Source: Streptomyces sp. RerS4
Lineage (GTDB): Bacteria > Actinomycetota > Actinomycetes > Streptomycetales > Streptomycetaceae
Direction: 5' to 3'
Assembly: GCF_023515955.1 (NCBI RefSeq)
Contig: NZ_CP097322.1
Span: 1,488,001-1,552,000 of the forward strand
DNA: 64,000 bases
Below, piece after piece: positions 1-9,592 of this stretch. Position numbers and translations under genes: made by a program. The notes below the pieces were generated by a model, which saw only the letters and a program-made list of their open reading frames with translations, made no database searches and was not told the DNA's origin. Numbering within the stretch: position 1 is the stretch's first letter; the number at the start of each line of letters is the position of its first letter.

Positions 1-208
1 CGATCGCCTCGTAGCCCTGTTCGGCCAGGTCGGCGCGCAGGGCCTCGCCGGTCTCGGCGAGGGCCTCCGGGTGGATCACCGCCACGCGCTGGGCCTTGGT
101 GCCGATCAGGGAGCCGAGCTCGCCGAGCAGCTGCCGGCCGACCAGCACGTCGTACGGGTCGTGGCCGGCGCTGCCGCCGACGTGGATCCGCGTCACCTGG
201 TCTGTCAT
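1..208 (-). CDS. aroB: 3-dehydroquinate synthase, N-terminal part (cut by window edge)
   Basis: These are the first 69 codons of 3-dehydroquinate synthase, which converts DAHP to 3-dehydroquinate in the second step of the shikimate pathway in the cytoplasm. The visible part has the early GGSAGHDPYDVLVG stretch, where the substrate-proximal strand begins, followed by a start of the nucleotide-binding fold (QRVAVIHPEAL). The NAD-binding and metal-binding residues lie outside the window. The ATG at 206-208 overlaps the aroK stop by 4 bases (ATGA), so translation is coupled to aroK and the order aroC-aroK-aroB is one operon on the minus strand. The context makes the identification firm although only about a fifth of the protein is present. 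Confidence 0.9.
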   Translation of the reverse strand, partial: MTDQVTRIHVGGSAGHDPYDVLVGRQLLGELGSLIGTKAQRVAVIHPEALAETGEALRADLAEQGYEAI

Positions 209-723
209 ACGTCCTTCAACTCCAGTGCGTCGAGGACCGCCTGGGCGACCTCTTCGGGGGTGCGGTCGTCGGTGGCCACCACGACGCGCGCGACTTCGGT
301 GTACAGGTGGCGTCGGGCCTCCATCAGCTCGCGCCACTGGCGGCGCGGGTTGACGGCGAGCAGCGGGCGCGCGGCGCCGAGTCCGACGCGGCGCACGGCC
401 TCCTCGACGTCCATCGACAGGTAGGCCACGGGCAGCCCCGAGAGCAGGGCGCGCGTGCCCTCGTCGAGGACGGCGCCGCCGCCGAGGGCGAGGACTCCGG
501 TGTGCTCGGCGACGGCGGCCGCCACGGCCCGCCGTTCCAGCTCACGGAAGTACGGTTCGCCCTCGTCGACGAAGATGTCGGAGATCTCCCGGCCCTGGGC
601 CGCGACGATGTCGGCGTCGGTGTCCCGGTAGGGGACGCCGAGCCGTTCGGCGAGCAGGCCGCCCACGGTGGACTTGCCGGAGCCCATGGGGCCGACGAGG
701 ACGACCAGGGGGCCGCCGGTCAC
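205..723 (-). CDS. aroK: Shikimate kinase
   Basis: Phosphorylates shikimate to shikimate 3-phosphate with ATP. The 172-residue protein has the family's usual size. The Walker A loop GPMGSGKST is at residues 11-19, the shikimate/Mg-binding DTDAD at 34-38, and a glycine-rich LALGGGAV segment near residue 78. A basic lid region ([17 protein letters not shown]) follows in the C-terminal half. The start is GTG and overlaps the aroC stop by 4 bases (GTGA), and its own stop overlaps aroB, so aroC, aroK and aroB are translationally coupled. Confidence 0.96.
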   Translation of the reverse strand: MTGGPLVVLVGPMGSGKSTVGGLLAERLGVPYRDTDADIVAAQGREISDIFVDEGEPYFRELERRAVAAAVAEHTGVLALGGGAVLDEGTRALLSGLPVAYLSMDVEEAVRRVGLGAARPLLAVNPRRQWRELMEARRHLYTEVARVVVATDDRTPEEVAQAVLDALELKDV

Positions 724-1904
724 CGGATCTGCAGGTTGTCGAGGTACGACCGCACGTTGCGGCGGGTCTCGGGGACGGAGTCACCGCCGAACTTCTCGAC
801 CAGCGCGTCGGCGAGGACCAGCGCGACCATGGCCTCGGCGACGATGCCCGCGGCCGGGACGGCGCAGACGTCGGAGCGCTGGTGGTGCGCGGCGGCGGCC
901 TCGCCGGTCGCCACGTCCACGGTGGCGAGGGCCTTCGGGACGGTCGCGATGGGCTTCATCGCCGCGCGTACGCGCAGCAGTTCGCCGGTGGTCAGGCCGC
1001 CCTCGGTGCCGCCGGAGCGGCCGGAGGCGCGCTTGATGCCCTCGGGGGTGGAGACGATCTCGTCGTGGGCCTGGGAGCCGGGCACGCGGGCCAGATCGAA
1101 GCCGTCGCCGACCTCGACGCCCTTGATGGCCTGGATGCCCATGAGCGCGGCGGCGAGGCGCGCGTCGAGGCGGCGGTCCCAGTGGACGTGCGAGCCGAGC
1201 CCGACGGGCACCCCGTACGCCAGGACCTCGACGACGCCGCCGAGGGTGTCGCCGTCCTTGTGGGCCTGGTCGATCTCGGCGACCATCGCCTTCGAGGCGT
1301 CGGCGTCGAGGCAGCGCACCGGGTCGGCGTCGAGCTTCTCGACGTCGGCGGGGGTCGGCAGGACTCCGTAGGGGGCCTTGGCCGAGGCCAGCTCCACCAC
1401 GTGGGAGACGATCTCGATGCCGGCGGCCTCCTTGAGGAAGGACCGGGCGATCGCGCCGAGGGCGACGCGGGCGGCCGTCTCACGGGCGCTGGCGCGCTCC
1501 AGGATCGGGCGGGCCTCGTCGAAGCCGTACTTCTGCATGCCCGCGAGGTCGGCGTGGCCGGGGCGCGGACGGGTCAGCGGCGCGTTACGGCCGGTGTCCT
1601 TGAGCAGCGAGGGGTCGACGGGGTCGGCCGACATGACCGTCTCCCACTTCGGCCACTCGGTGTTGCCGATCATGACGGCGACCGGGGAACCCAGCGACAG
1701 CCCGTGGCGGACGCCGCCGAGGAAGGTCACCTCGTCCTGCTCGAACTTCATCCGGGCGCCGCGGCCGTAGCCGAGCCGGCGCCGGGCCAGGTGGTCGGCC
1801 ACCAGCCCGGTGGTGACCGGGACGCCGGCGGGAAGGCCCTCCAGCGTCGCAACCAGCGCCGGTCCGTGCGACTCTCCGGCGGTCAGCCAACGCAACCTGC
1901 TCAA
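720..1904 (-). CDS. aroC: Chorismate synthase
   Basis: Catalyses the 1,4-elimination of phosphate from EPSP to give chorismate, using reduced FMN. The 394 residues match bacterial chorismate synthases. Signature stretches are visible: [13 protein letters not shown] near the N-terminus, [18 protein letters not shown] around residues 42-59, [15 protein letters not shown] near 113-127, and [16 protein letters not shown] near 136-151. The start is a TTG at 1902-1904, placed just before the conserved [12 protein letters not shown] and preceded by a good GAGGAG ribosome-binding site 5 bases away. Chorismate made here also feeds the pabB/pabC pair 51 kb away in the same window. Confidence 0.97.
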   Translation of the reverse strand: MSRLRWLTAGESHGPALVATLEGLPAGVPVTTGLVADHLARRRLGYGRGARMKFEQDEVTFLGGVRHGLSLGSPVAVMIGNTEWPKWETVMSADPVDPSLLKDTGRNAPLTRPRPGHADLAGMQKYGFDEARPILERASARETAARVALGAIARSFLKEAAGIEIVSHVVELASAKAPYGVLPTPADVEKLDADPVRCLDADASKAMVAEIDQAHKDGDTLGGVVEVLAYGVPVGLGSHVHWDRRLDARLAAALMGIQAIKGVEVGDGFDLARVPGSQAHDEIVSTPEGIKRASGRSGGTEGGLTTGELLRVRAAMKPIATVPKALATVDVATGEAAAAHHQRSDVCAVPAAGIVAEAMVALVLADALVEKFGGDSVPETRRNVRSYLDNLQIR

Positions 1905-2004
1905 CGATGCTCCTCATGCTCGCGCCTGGCACTGCGACGACGCGACCGGGTGCGCTGCCCCGGACCCGCCATACCCTGATCCTCCCACGTCCGGGCGGGT
2001 GAAC

Positions 2005-2034
2005 CGGCGTCCGGTCCAGCTATCGGACGCCGGA
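2005..2034 (-). terminator. Hairpin between aroE and aroC
   Basis: A perfect 10-bp stem (CCGGCGTCCG / CGGACGCCGG) with a 10-base loop lies 25 bases beyond the aroE stop and about 100 bases before aroC. It has no clear T-run, as is common for high-GC terminators. It may separate aroE transcription from aroCKB or act as an attenuator. Confidence 0.5.
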
Positions 2035-2059
2035 TCCGTCAGGTGGCGCGCGGGATCCG

Positions 2060-2887
2060 TCAGTGGCGGGCCGCGAGCGCCCGCTCACCGGCCGTCCGCA
2101 TCGCGGCCAGCGGGCCCGGGGTGCGGCCCGTCATCCGCTCCACCTGGAGCACCGCCTGGTGCACGAGCAGGTCGAGGCCGCCGACGAGGGCGCCGCCCCG
2201 GCCGGACCAGGCCGCGGCGAGGGCCGTGGGCCAGGGGTCGTAGAGGACGTCGAAGAGGGTGCCCGGGGCGTCGGGGACGCTCGCCGCGAGGTGGTCGGCG
2301 GCCCCGGCCGGGGTGGTCGCGATGACCAACGGCGCGCTCAGGGCCTCGGCCGCGTCCGCCCAGTCGGCGGTGCGGACGGCCACACCGAGCCGCTCGCCCC
2401 AGGCCCGCATCTCGTCGGCGCGGGCGGAGGAGCGGACGTACGCGGTGACCTCGCCGGTGCAGATCCGGCCGAGGGCGGCCAGCGCGGAGGAGGCGGTGGC
2501 GCCGGCCCCGAGGATGGCGGCCGAGGGCACCTTGTCCACGCCGCGCTCGTGCAGGGCGGCGACGATCCCGGGGATGTCGGTGTTGTCGCCGAGGCGCCGG
2601 CCGTCCTCGGTGACGACGACCGTGTTGACCGCCTCGACCGAGGCGGCGGTGTCGCTGATCCCGTCGAGCAGCGGGATGATCGCCCGCTTGAGCGGCATCG
2701 TCAGGGACAGCCCCGCCCATTCGGGCCCCATGGCGGCCACGAACCCCGGGAGCGCGGCCTCGTCGATCTCGAACCGGTCGTAGGACCAGTCGACGAGGCC
2801 GAGTTCCCGGTAGGCGGCGCGGTGCAGCACCGGCGAGAGGGAGTGCTCGATGGGCGAACCCAGCACCGCGGCCCGTATCCGTGACAT
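2060..2887 (-). CDS. aroE: Shikimate dehydrogenase
   Basis: Reduces 3-dehydroshikimate to shikimate with NADPH. The 275-residue protein begins with the shikimate-binding SPIEHSLSPVLH motif (residues 11-22), followed by the catalytic-lysine region TMPLKRAI (near 63-70), NTDIPG (near 102-107), and the nucleotide-binding GAGATASSA (near 126-134). The ATG at 2885-2887 lies 6 bases after the mltG stop, so the gene is read through from the mltG-ruvX-alaS direction. Its stop codon falls inside the second copy of an 11-bp direct repeat (GGATCCGTCAG at 2033-2043 and 2053-2063). Confidence 0.95.
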   Translation of the reverse strand: MSRIRAAVLGSPIEHSLSPVLHRAAYRELGLVDWSYDRFEIDEAALPGFVAAMGPEWAGLSLTMPLKRAIIPLLDGISDTAASVEAVNTVVVTEDGRRLGDNTDIPGIVAALHERGVDKVPSAAILGAGATASSALAALGRICTGEVTAYVRSSARADEMRAWGERLGVAVRTADWADAAEALSAPLVIATTPAGAADHLAASVPDAPGTLFDVLYDPWPTALAAAWSGRGGALVGGLDLLVHQAVLQVERMTGRTPGPLAAMRTAGERALAARH

Positions 2888-2893
2888 GTCCTG

Positions 2894-4687
2894 CTACCCG
2901 CCGTTCTTCTTCTGCGCCTGCCGCTCTTGGAACTCGTCCGCGAGCTTCTGGTGTTCCTCGTAGGTCTTCGTGAAGGTCGTCTTGTCGCCGTCGACCGACA
3001 CGAAGAACATCCAGCCGCCGCGGTCGGGGTCGAGCGTAGCGGTCAGCGCGTCCGCGCCGGGGTTGCCGATCGGGCCGGGCGGCAGTCCCTTCACGAAGTG
3101 CGTGTTGTACGGGTCGTCGAAGGCCTGGGCCTGCTTCAGGTTGAAGTTGATCTCGCTCTGGTTCTTGACGTAGTTGTACGTCGAGTCGAACTGGAGCTTC
3201 TGGTTCGTGACGTCGTTGGTCTTCTTGAGGCGGTTGTAGACCACCTCGGACATCTTCCGGAAGTCGTCGTGGTTCTTGCCCTCGGCGTTGACGAGGCTGG
3301 CCACGGTGACGACCTGGAGCGGGTTCTCCAGGCCCAGTTCCTTGGCCTTGGCCTCGATGCCGAGCTCCGCGTACTTGCCGCTCGCCCGCTGGACCATTTG
3401 CTTCAGCAGGGACTCGGGGGTGACGTCCTTGCCCAGGTCGTAGCGGGCCGGGAAGAGGAAGCCCTCCAGCGGGTCCTTGAGCTTCGGGTCCTTGCCGGCC
3501 CAGGCGGGCAGGCCGAGGTTCTTGGCCTCGCGCTGCGCGATGTCGCGGGTGGTGCCCGCGGGCTTCTGCAGCTTCTTGTCGATCATCTCGTAGACCGCGG
3601 TGTTGCGCGTGCCCTCGGGGACGATCAGGACGTGCAGCTTCGAGGGGTCGAGCATCAGCGCGACGGCGGCCGCCGCCGACATGCGCTTCTTCAGCGGGTA
3701 GACACCCGGCTGGATGGTCTTGCCCTTCCCGGTGGCGTTGGCGGCGTCCACGAAGGCCTGGGCGCTCGCGACGACCCCGGCCTCCTTGAGGATGCGGCCC
3801 ATCTGACCGAGCCCCGCGCCGCCGGGGATCTGTACGTCGACGGTCTCCTCGGAGCCGGAACCCGCGTAGTCCTCGGCCGCGCCGAAGCGGGCCTTCAGGT
3901 AGCTGTAGCCGTAGTAGCCGCCACCGCCGACGACACCGACGATGACGAGGGCGGCGATCAGGCAGGCCGCGCCGCTGCGCTGTTTGCCCTTGCCACCCTT
4001 CGAGCGGCCCGAGCGGCCCGCGCGCCGGCCGCCGCCGGGGCCGTCATCGTCGCCGGAGCCGCGGCCGCCGGCCGCGAGGGCGGACTCCTCGGAGTCCTCC
4101 TCCGCCGCCTCGTCCGCTTCCGCTTCGGGTTCCGCTTCGGTTTCGAGGTGGCGCAGGCCCGGGGGCGTGGGCGGCGGGTACGCGTCCTCGGTGGTGTAGA
4201 GGTCGGGGGCGTCGGCCGGGTAGGCGCCGACGGCCTGCTGCGCGTACGGGTCCGTGCCCGCGTACGGGTCGGTCTGCACGTCGGCCACCAGGTACGGGGC
4301 CTGGCCCTGGCCGTGGCCCTGCATCTGCCCCGCGGTGTCCCAGCCCTGGCCGTCGTACGTCGGCTGCTGCGGCGGGGCGTAGCCCTGCTGCTGTTCCACG
4401 AACTGCGGGTACTGCGCGGGGTATTCCTGGTACTGCTGGTGCTGCTGTGCGTACTGCTGCTGTGCGTACTGCTGCTGCTGCTGCTGTGCGTACTGCTGTT
4501 CGGCGTACTGCTGCTGGTGCTGCGGCTCCTGGGAGTACTGCGGTTCCGGCGCGTACTGCTGCTGCGGGTCACCGCCATAGGGCACCTGGCCCTGCTGGGT
4601 CTGGGACGCGGTCCACCCCTGGTCCCCGTAGAGGGGATCAGCGGGGTGCCACGGTTCGGAGCCACCGCCCCGGCCATACTCGGTCAT
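2894..4687 (-). CDS. mltG: Endolytic murein transglycosylase (MltG/YceG family)
   Basis: Cleaves nascent glycan strands at the membrane and so acts as a terminase of peptidoglycan polymerisation. Residues 1 to about 230 form a low-complexity cytoplasmic tail: very Q/Y-rich up to about residue 130, then acidic, then basic G/R/K-rich before the membrane. One membrane segment follows (AACLIAALVIVGVVGGGGYYG, starting near residue 240). The extracytoplasmic catalytic domain contains VTVASLVNAEG with the catalytic glutamate, and GLPPGPIGNPG. At 597 residues it is much longer than E. coli MltG because of the tail. Older annotation of this family as aminodeoxychorismate lyase is misleading. The ATG has AGGGGACC just upstream. 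Confidence 0.9.
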   Translation of the reverse strand: MTEYGRGGGSEPWHPADPLYGDQGWTASQTQQGQVPYGGDPQQQYAPEPQYSQEPQHQQQYAEQQYAQQQQQQYAQQQYAQQHQQYQEYPAQYPQFVEQQQGYAPPQQPTYDGQGWDTAGQMQGHGQGQAPYLVADVQTDPYAGTDPYAQQAVGAYPADAPDLYTTEDAYPPPTPPGLRHLETEAEPEAEADEAAEEDSEESALAAGGRGSGDDDGPGGGRRAGRSGRSKGGKGKQRSGAACLIAALVIVGVVGGGGYYGYSYLKARFGAAEDYAGSGSEETVDVQIPGGAGLGQMGRILKEAGVVASAQAFVDAANATGKGKTIQPGVYPLKKRMSAAAAVALMLDPSKLHVLIVPEGTRNTAVYEMIDKKLQKPAGTTRDIAQREAKNLGLPAWAGKDPKLKDPLEGFLFPARYDLGKDVTPESLLKQMVQRASGKYAELGIEAKAKELGLENPLQVVTVASLVNAEGKNHDDFRKMSEVVYNRLKKTNDVTNQKLQFDSTYNYVKNQSEINFNLKQAQAFDDPYNTHFVKGLPPGPIGNPGADALTATLDPDRGGWMFFVSVDGDKTTFTKTYEEHQKLADEFQERQAQKKNGG

Positions 4688-4815
4688 CGGTCCCCTAGAG
4701 CCGCGAGACGAAGGCCACGGCTTCCGTCGGCCGCGACACCCGGTTCCGCCTCTTCAGTGGTGGGCGACGGCTGTTCGAATGCCGTCTCATCGCGCGGAAC
4801 GTTACCGTATCGCGA

Positions 4816-5286
4816 TCAGACAACCACTTCGACGCACTCACCGGGCGGATTACCTGATACCCGTTCGGTCTCCAGAGCGTTCTGCAGGATGACCACAGCG
4901 GCCGCCTGGTCGATGACCGAACGGCCCTTCTTCGCGTTCCTCCCCGAGGCCCGCAGGCCCTGGGCGGCGGTGACCGTGGTCATCCGCTCGTCCACCAGCC
5001 GGACCGTCACCGGCTTGATTCCCTTGGCCAGTTCGTTCGCGAAGGCACGCACCTTGGCCGCGGCGGGCCCCTCCCGCCCGCTGAGCGAGCGGGGGAGGCC
5101 GACCACGACTTCGAGGGGCTCGTACTCCTCGACGAGCTGCCGCAGCCGCCTGTGGGCGAAGGGGATGTCCCGGCCCGGCACGGTTTCGACGGGTGTGGCC
5201 AGCACCCCGTCGGGGTCGCAGGACGCGACCCCGATCCGGGCGTCGCCCACGTCGATGGCCAGTCGGCGGCCGCGGCGCAACGTCAT
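4816..5286 (-). CDS. ruvX: Putative pre-16S rRNA nuclease / Holliday junction resolvase-like (YqgF)
   Basis: A 156-residue YqgF/RuvX protein with an RNase H-like fold. In E. coli it is implicated in final maturation of the 16S rRNA 5' end. Visible motifs are the first acidic strand LAIDVGDARIGVA (residues 9-21), VVVGLPRSLSGREG in the middle, VDERMTTV with the second acidic residue, and DQAAAVVILQ near the C-terminus. The frame remains open far upstream, but translation beyond 5286 only shadows alaS. The ATG at 5284-5286 lies 2 bases after the alaS stop and is followed at once by the conserved RRLAIDVG, so it is the true start. Confidence 0.92.
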   Translation of the reverse strand: MTLRRGRRLAIDVGDARIGVASCDPDGVLATPVETVPGRDIPFAHRRLRQLVEEYEPLEVVVGLPRSLSGREGPAAAKVRAFANELAKGIKPVTVRLVDERMTTVTAAQGLRASGRNAKKGRSVIDQAAAVVILQNALETERVSGNPPGECVEVVV

Positions 5287-5288
5287 CG

Positions 5289-7973
5289 TCAGACCGTCTC
5301 CACTACGAGGCGCTCGACGGCGCTGATGGCCTCCGGGATGGCTCCCGGGTTCTGGCCGCCGCCCTGGGCCACGTCCGGCTTGCCGCCACCGCCGCCGCCG
5401 AGGGTCTTGGCGGCGGTACGGACCAGGTCGCCGGCCTTGAGGCCGCGCTCGCGGGCCGCCTCGTTGGTGGCGATCACGGTCAGCGGGCGATCGTTCGCCA
5501 CGGCGAACAGCGCGACGACGGCGGGACGGTCCCCCTGCCCCGACATGTGACCGAGCCGCCCGCGCACGTCGAGGACCAGCTTGCGCAGGTCGTCGGCGCC
5601 GGTGCCGTCCGGCACCTGACCGACCACGAAGGCCACGCCGCGGATGTCCTGGGCGTTCTCGGCGAGTCCGGCGGCGGCCTGGAGGACCTTCTCCGCGCGG
5701 AACTTCTCGATCTCCTTCTCGGCGTCCTTCAGCTTGCCGAGCATGGAGGCGATCTTCTCCGGCAGCTCCTCCGGACGGCCCTTGACCAGCTCCTGGAGCT
5801 GGGCGACGACCGTGTGCTCCTTGGCGAGGAAGTTGTACGCGTCCACGCCCACCAGCGCCTCGACGCGGCGGACGCCGGAGCCGATGGAGGACTCGCCGAG
5901 CAGCTTCACCAGACCCAGCTGGGCGGTGTTGCCGACGTGCGTGCCGCCGCACAGCTCCTTGGAGAAGTCGCCGATGGTGACGACGCGCACGCGCTCGCCG
6001 TACTTCTCGCCGAACTCGGCGATGGCGCCCTGCTTCTTCGCCTCGTCGATGCTCATGATCTCGGCGGTGACGTCGAGCTCGCGCGAGAGCACGTCGTTGA
6101 TCTTCTGTTCGACGTCGGTGAGCACCGTGCCGGGGACGGCGTTCGGGGAGCCGAAGTCGAAGCGGAAGCGGCCGGGCGAGTTCTCGGAGCCGGCCTGGGC
6201 GGCCGTCGGGCCGAGGGCGTCGCGCAGCGCCTGGTGCGTCAGGTGGGTGGCCGAGTGGGCGCGGGCGATGGCCCGGCGACGGTTGACGTCGATGGCGGCG
6301 TACGCGGAGGCGCCCACCGTCACCTCGCCGACCTGGACGGAGCCCTTGTGGACGGAGACGCCCGGGACCGGCTGCTGCACGTCGCGGACGACGATGACGG
6401 CGCCCGAGTCGAGCTTGATCCGGCCCTGGTCGGCGAGCTGGCCGCCGCCCTCGGCGTAGAACGGGGTGCGGTCGAGGACGACCTCGACCTCGTCGCCCTC
6501 GGAGGCGGCCGGCGAGGAGACGCCGTTGACCAGCAGGCCGACGATGGTGGCCTCGCCCTGGTTGGTGGCGTAGCCGGTGAACTCGGTGGCGCCGGAGCCG
6601 TCGGCGATCTCCCGGTAGGCGGACATGTCCGCGTGGCCGGTCTTCTTGGCCTTGGCGTCGGCCTTGGCGCGGTCGCGCTGCTCCTGCATGAGGCGGCGGA
6701 AGCCCGGCTCGTCCACGGAGAGGCCCTGTTCGGCGGCCATCTCCAGGGTGAGGTCGATCGGGAAGCCCCAGGTGTCGTGGAGCAGGAACGCCTTGTCGCC
6801 GGAGAGGACCGTGCCGCCGGAGGCCTTGGTCTCGGTCACGGCGGTGTCGAGGATGTTCGTGCCGCCCTTGATGGCCTTGAGGAAGGCGGCCTCTTCGGCG
6901 AGCGCGACGGTCTCGATGCGCTTGCGGTCGGTGATCAGCTCCGGGTACTGCTGCCCCATCGTGTCGATGACGACGTCGATGAGGTCCTTGACCACGGGGC
7001 CGGTGGCGCCCATGAGGCGCATGTTGCGGATGGCGCGGCGCATGATGCGGCGCAGCACGTAGCCGCGGCCCTCGTTGCCGGGGGTCACGCCGTCGCCGAT
7101 GAGCATCACGGAGGTGCGGATGTGGTCGGCGACCACGCGCATCGAGACGTCGGTGTTCTGGGCGGCGCCGTAGCGGACACCGGTCAGCTCGGTGGCCTTG
7201 TCCATGACCACGCGCAGCGTGTCGGTCTCGTACATGTTCCGCACGCCCTGCAGGATCATCGCGAGGCGTTCGAGGCCGAGGCCGGTGTCGATGTTCTTCG
7301 ACGGCAGGTCGCCGAGGATCGGGAAGTCTTCCTTCCCGTCGCCGGCGCCGCGCTCGTACTGCATGAAGACCAGGTTCCAGATCTCCACGTAGCGCTCGTC
7401 GTTGACGGCCGGGCCGCCCTCGACGCCGAACTCGGGGCCGCGGTCGTAGTTGATCTCCGAGCAGGGGCCGCAGGGACCCGGGACGCCCATGGACCAGAAG
7501 TTGTCCTTCTTGCCCAGACGCTGGATGCGCTCGGCGGGCACACCGATCTTCTCGCGCCAGATCTGCTCGGCCTCGTCGTCGTCGAGGTAGACGGTGATCC
7601 AGAGCTTCTCGGGCTCCAGGCCGTAGCCGCCGTCCGCCACGGAGCTGGTCAGCAGCTCCCAGGCGTACCGGATGGCGCCTTCCTTGAAGTAGTCCCCGAA
7701 GGAGAAGTTGCCGCACATCTGGAAGAACGTGCCGTGGCGGGTGGTCTTGCCGACCTCTTCGATGTCCGGCGTACGGACGCACTTCTGCACGCTGGTGGCG
7801 CGGGGGGCCGGGGGCTTGGTCTCGCCGAGGAAGTACGGCTTGAAGGGCACCATGCCCGCGTTGACCAGCAGCAGAGTCGGGTCGTCCGCGATGAGCGACG
7901 CCGAAGGGACAACGGTGTGACCGCGCTCCTCGAAGAAGCTCAGCCAGCGGCGGCGGATTTCAGCCGACTCCAT
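5289..7973 (-). CDS. alaS: Alanine--tRNA ligase
   Basis: Charges tRNA-Ala and clears mischarged species. The 894-residue, full-length enzyme has the class II core at the N-terminus ([32 protein letters not shown]), motif 2/3 segments around residues 70-240, the editing domain with [11 protein letters not shown], and the zinc/editing signature [11 protein letters not shown]-terminal domain ending in [14 protein letters not shown] follows. The start overlaps the upstream gene's stop by one base (TGATG). It forms a cluster with rpsD-side genes, ruvX and mltG, all on the minus strand. Confidence 0.98.
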   Translation of the reverse strand: MESAEIRRRWLSFFEERGHTVVPSASLIADDPTLLLVNAGMVPFKPYFLGETKPPAPRATSVQKCVRTPDIEEVGKTTRHGTFFQMCGNFSFGDYFKEGAIRYAWELLTSSVADGGYGLEPEKLWITVYLDDDEAEQIWREKIGVPAERIQRLGKKDNFWSMGVPGPCGPCSEINYDRGPEFGVEGGPAVNDERYVEIWNLVFMQYERGAGDGKEDFPILGDLPSKNIDTGLGLERLAMILQGVRNMYETDTLRVVMDKATELTGVRYGAAQNTDVSMRVVADHIRTSVMLIGDGVTPGNEGRGYVLRRIMRRAIRNMRLMGATGPVVKDLIDVVIDTMGQQYPELITDRKRIETVALAEEAAFLKAIKGGTNILDTAVTETKASGGTVLSGDKAFLLHDTWGFPIDLTLEMAAEQGLSVDEPGFRRLMQEQRDRAKADAKAKKTGHADMSAYREIADGSGATEFTGYATNQGEATIVGLLVNGVSSPAASEGDEVEVVLDRTPFYAEGGGQLADQGRIKLDSGAVIVVRDVQQPVPGVSVHKGSVQVGEVTVGASAYAAIDVNRRRAIARAHSATHLTHQALRDALGPTAAQAGSENSPGRFRFDFGSPNAVPGTVLTDVEQKINDVLSRELDVTAEIMSIDEAKKQGAIAEFGEKYGERVRVVTIGDFSKELCGGTHVGNTAQLGLVKLLGESSIGSGVRRVEALVGVDAYNFLAKEHTVVAQLQELVKGRPEELPEKIASMLGKLKDAEKEIEKFRAEKVLQAAAGLAENAQDIRGVAFVVGQVPDGTGADDLRKLVLDVRGRLGHMSGQGDRPAVVALFAVANDRPLTVIATNEAARERGLKAGDLVRTAAKTLGGGGGGKPDVAQGGGQNPGAIPEAISAVERLVVETV

Positions 7974-8311
7974 CAGTGGTCCTCATTCCGGTTGTACGAA
8001 AACTTCGGGGTGGTCTTGTCGTTCTGGATGGCCCGCAGCCGCCGCGGCCCCGGGAGGGCGGTGACGTTGTCGGGCCGGTCGGGGTCCTGGTGGAGCCCCA
8101 GTGCGTCGTTCAGCTCGTCCTCGCGCTGTGTCATTCCCGCCTTGACGTCGAGGGCGAAGTCCTTGAGGCGGTGGCCCGCTTCCACGGCCTTGTCGGCGGC
8201 CTGGGCGGCGAGGCTCTCCGGCGTCAGCTTCTTCAGCTGCCGGTTGACCTTGGTGGTGGCCCACACGCCGGCGGCGGCGCCTGCGGTGAACCAGAAGGCT
8301 CGGCGGAACAT
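7973..8311 (-). CDS. DUF6167 family small membrane-associated protein
   Basis: A 112-residue protein starting [15 protein letters not shown], with one short N-terminal hydrophobic segment (about residues 5-20) followed by a charged region predicted to be helical. It matches the actinobacterial DUF6167 family that sits beside a DUF948 protein and alaS in Streptomyces. No enzymatic motif is visible. The ATG is 8 bases downstream of the DUF948 stop and its own stop overlaps alaS by one base, so the three genes are co-transcribed. Function is unknown. A membrane-tethered helical role is the most that can be inferred. Confidence 0.8.
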   Translation of the reverse strand: MFRRAFWFTAGAAAGVWATTKVNRQLKKLTPESLAAQAADKAVEAGHRLKDFALDVKAGMTQREDELNDALGLHQDPDRPDNVTALPGPRRLRAIQNDKTTPKFSYNRNEDH

Positions 8312-8319
8312 CGGAGGTC

Positions 8320-8748
8320 TCAGCCCTTCTGCTTCCGGCGACCGGGCGCCGGCACGGTACGGCCGACGATCACGGTGCGTCGGGGTGTCTTCGCGGGCGC
8401 CCCCTCCGTCCGGCCCAGCGCCTTGCGGACGCCGTAGCCGAAGGCCGCGACCTTGACCAGCGGGCCGCCGAAGGTGGAGGCCACGGTCGAGGAAAGGGCG
8501 GAGGCGTTGGAGGTGACTTCCTGGACGTCGCTCGCGATGGCGTCGACCCGGTCGAGTTGGGTGCGCGCGGAGCGGACGGTGGTGGACGCGTCGGCGAGCA
8601 GCGGGACGGCCTGCTCGGTCACGTCGGCCACGAGTTTGGTGGTCGCCTTGAGCACCTGGGCGAGCCTCGCCAACGCGAGGGCGAGGAAGGAGACCAGGAT
8701 GGCCCAGAAGACGGCCACGAGGATCCCGGCCACCTCTCCACCGGACAC
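8320..8748 (-). CDS. DUF948 domain protein
   Basis: A 142-residue protein with one N-terminal membrane helix (GILVAVFWAILVSFLALALARLA, about residues 6-28) and a long amphipathic helix typical of DUF948 (KATTKLVADVTEQAVPLLADAS...), ending in a basic tail. I chose the GTG at 8746-8748 over an upstream ATG because it has AGGAAG at a proper distance and puts the membrane helix at the N-terminus as in relatives. Some Gram-positive DUF948 proteins are described as general-stress proteins, but no function can be read from this sequence. It is operonic with DUF6167 and alaS. Confidence 0.85.
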   Translation of the reverse strand: MSGGEVAGILVAVFWAILVSFLALALARLAQVLKATTKLVADVTEQAVPLLADASTTVRSARTQLDRVDAIASDVQEVTSNASALSSTVASTFGGPLVKVAAFGYGVRKALGRTEGAPAKTPRRTVIVGRTVPAPGRRKQKG

Positions 8749-8862
8749 TTTGCACCGCTTCCTGAACTGGGAAACCCGACGAGAAAAAGTCTCCTCCGAC
8801 CCTATCGCGCCGGAGATCCGCCGCAGTACCGGAATTCGGAGGTCGGGGCCGGGTACGGGAAA

Positions 8863-8892
8863 GCCCGCCGCCCCCCTGAGGGGACGGCGGGC
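8863..8892 (-). terminator. Terminator downstream of rpsD
   Basis: GCCCGCCG pairs with CGGCGGGC around an inner CCCC/GGGG extension. On the minus strand the stem is followed by TTTCCC. It lies 33 bases beyond the rpsD stop and before the DUF948 gene. Confidence 0.75.
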
Positions 8893-8925
8893 CGACACCA
8901 GCCTGTGAGGGCTACGGCCGCTGGA

Positions 8926-9537
8926 TCAGCGGGCGTAGTACTCGACGACGAGCTGCTCGTCGCAGATGACCGGGATTTCCTTGCGGTTCGGGTCGCGGTC
9001 CAGGCGGAAGGCCAGGGCCTTCAGGTTGACCTGCAGGTAGCGCGGGGTCTCGCCCTCGCCTGCGTAGCCACCCTCACGGGCAACCTGGAACGGAACCTTC
9101 TCGCGGCTGCGCTCGCGGACGGTGATGACGTCGTCCGGGCGGACACGGAACGACGGCTTGTCGACCTTGGAGCCGTTGACCTCGATGTGGCCGTGAACGA
9201 CCATCTGGCGGGCCTGGTAGATGGTGCGGGCGATGCCCGAACGCAGGACCAGGGCGTCGAGGCGACGCTCGAGCTCGACGACCAGCGCCTCGCCCGTCTT
9301 GCCTTCGGCCTTCTTCGCACGGTCGTAGGCGCGAGCCATCTGACGCTCGGAGATGTCGTACTGGGCGCGCAGACGCTGCTTCTCGAGCAGACGGACCTTG
9401 TAGTCCGAGTTCTGCTTGCGGCCACGGCCGTGCTCGCCCGGCGGGTAGGGGCGGGCCTCGAAGTACTTGACAGCCTTCGGCGTCAGGGCGATGCCGAGGG
9501 CACGCGACTTCTTGACCTTGGGTCGCTTCTGGTTCAC
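8926..9537 (-). CDS. rpsD: 30S ribosomal protein S4
   Basis: Primary 16S rRNA binding protein of the small subunit. The 203-residue sequence starts with GTG ([14 protein letters not shown]) and has GGAGGT upstream. The S4 RNA-binding domain is clear ([28 protein letters not shown], about residues 88-115). The N-terminal region lacks the four cysteines that bind zinc in the C+ form, so this is the zinc-independent C- type. It stands alone, away from the rpsM-rpsK-rpoA cluster, as usual in Streptomyces. Only 55 bases separate it from the divergent DUF2470 gene, and a probable iron box lies in that gap. Confidence 0.97.
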   Translation of the reverse strand: MNQKRPKVKKSRALGIALTPKAVKYFEARPYPPGEHGRGRKQNSDYKVRLLEKQRLRAQYDISERQMARAYDRAKKAEGKTGEALVVELERRLDALVLRSGIARTIYQARQMVVHGHIEVNGSKVDKPSFRVRPDDVITVRERSREKVPFQVAREGGYAGEGETPRYLQVNLKALAFRLDRDPNRKEIPVICDEQLVVEYYAR

Positions 9538-9559
9538 GGGGAACCTACCTCCATGTAAG

Positions 9560-9578
9560 TTAGGTGAGGCTTACCTTA
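9560..9578. promoter_or_regulatory. Probable iron box (DmdR/IdeR/DtxR-type operator)
   Basis: The 19-bp sequence TTAGGTGAGGCTTACCTTA matches the actinobacterial iron-box consensus TTAGGTTAGGCTAACCTAA at 16 of 19 positions, including both outer half-sites. It lies 14 bases before the DUF2470 start and 22 bases before the divergent rpsD start. Known regulators of this type (DmdR1, IdeR, DtxR) repress when loaded with Fe2+. The DUF2470 gene is the likely target. An effect on rpsD is possible from the position but not demonstrated. Confidence 0.8.
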
Positions 9579-9592
9579 GCGAGGAGGACGTA

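Noticed and set aside
2894..4687. mltG as aminodeoxychorismate lyase
   Set aside because: This is an old family label. The membrane helix and YceG-type catalytic motifs show a transglycosylase; the true pabC is at 52436-53257.
2927..5326. A 799-codon plus-strand open frame over mltG and ruvX
   Set aside because: A shadow of mltG with Leu/Val-rich runs from the complement of Gln codons; no family match.
5193..8456. A 1087-codon plus-strand open frame over alaS
   Set aside because: It is antisense to alaS, ruvX, DUF6167 and part of DUF948, with low-complexity content and no ribosome-binding site.
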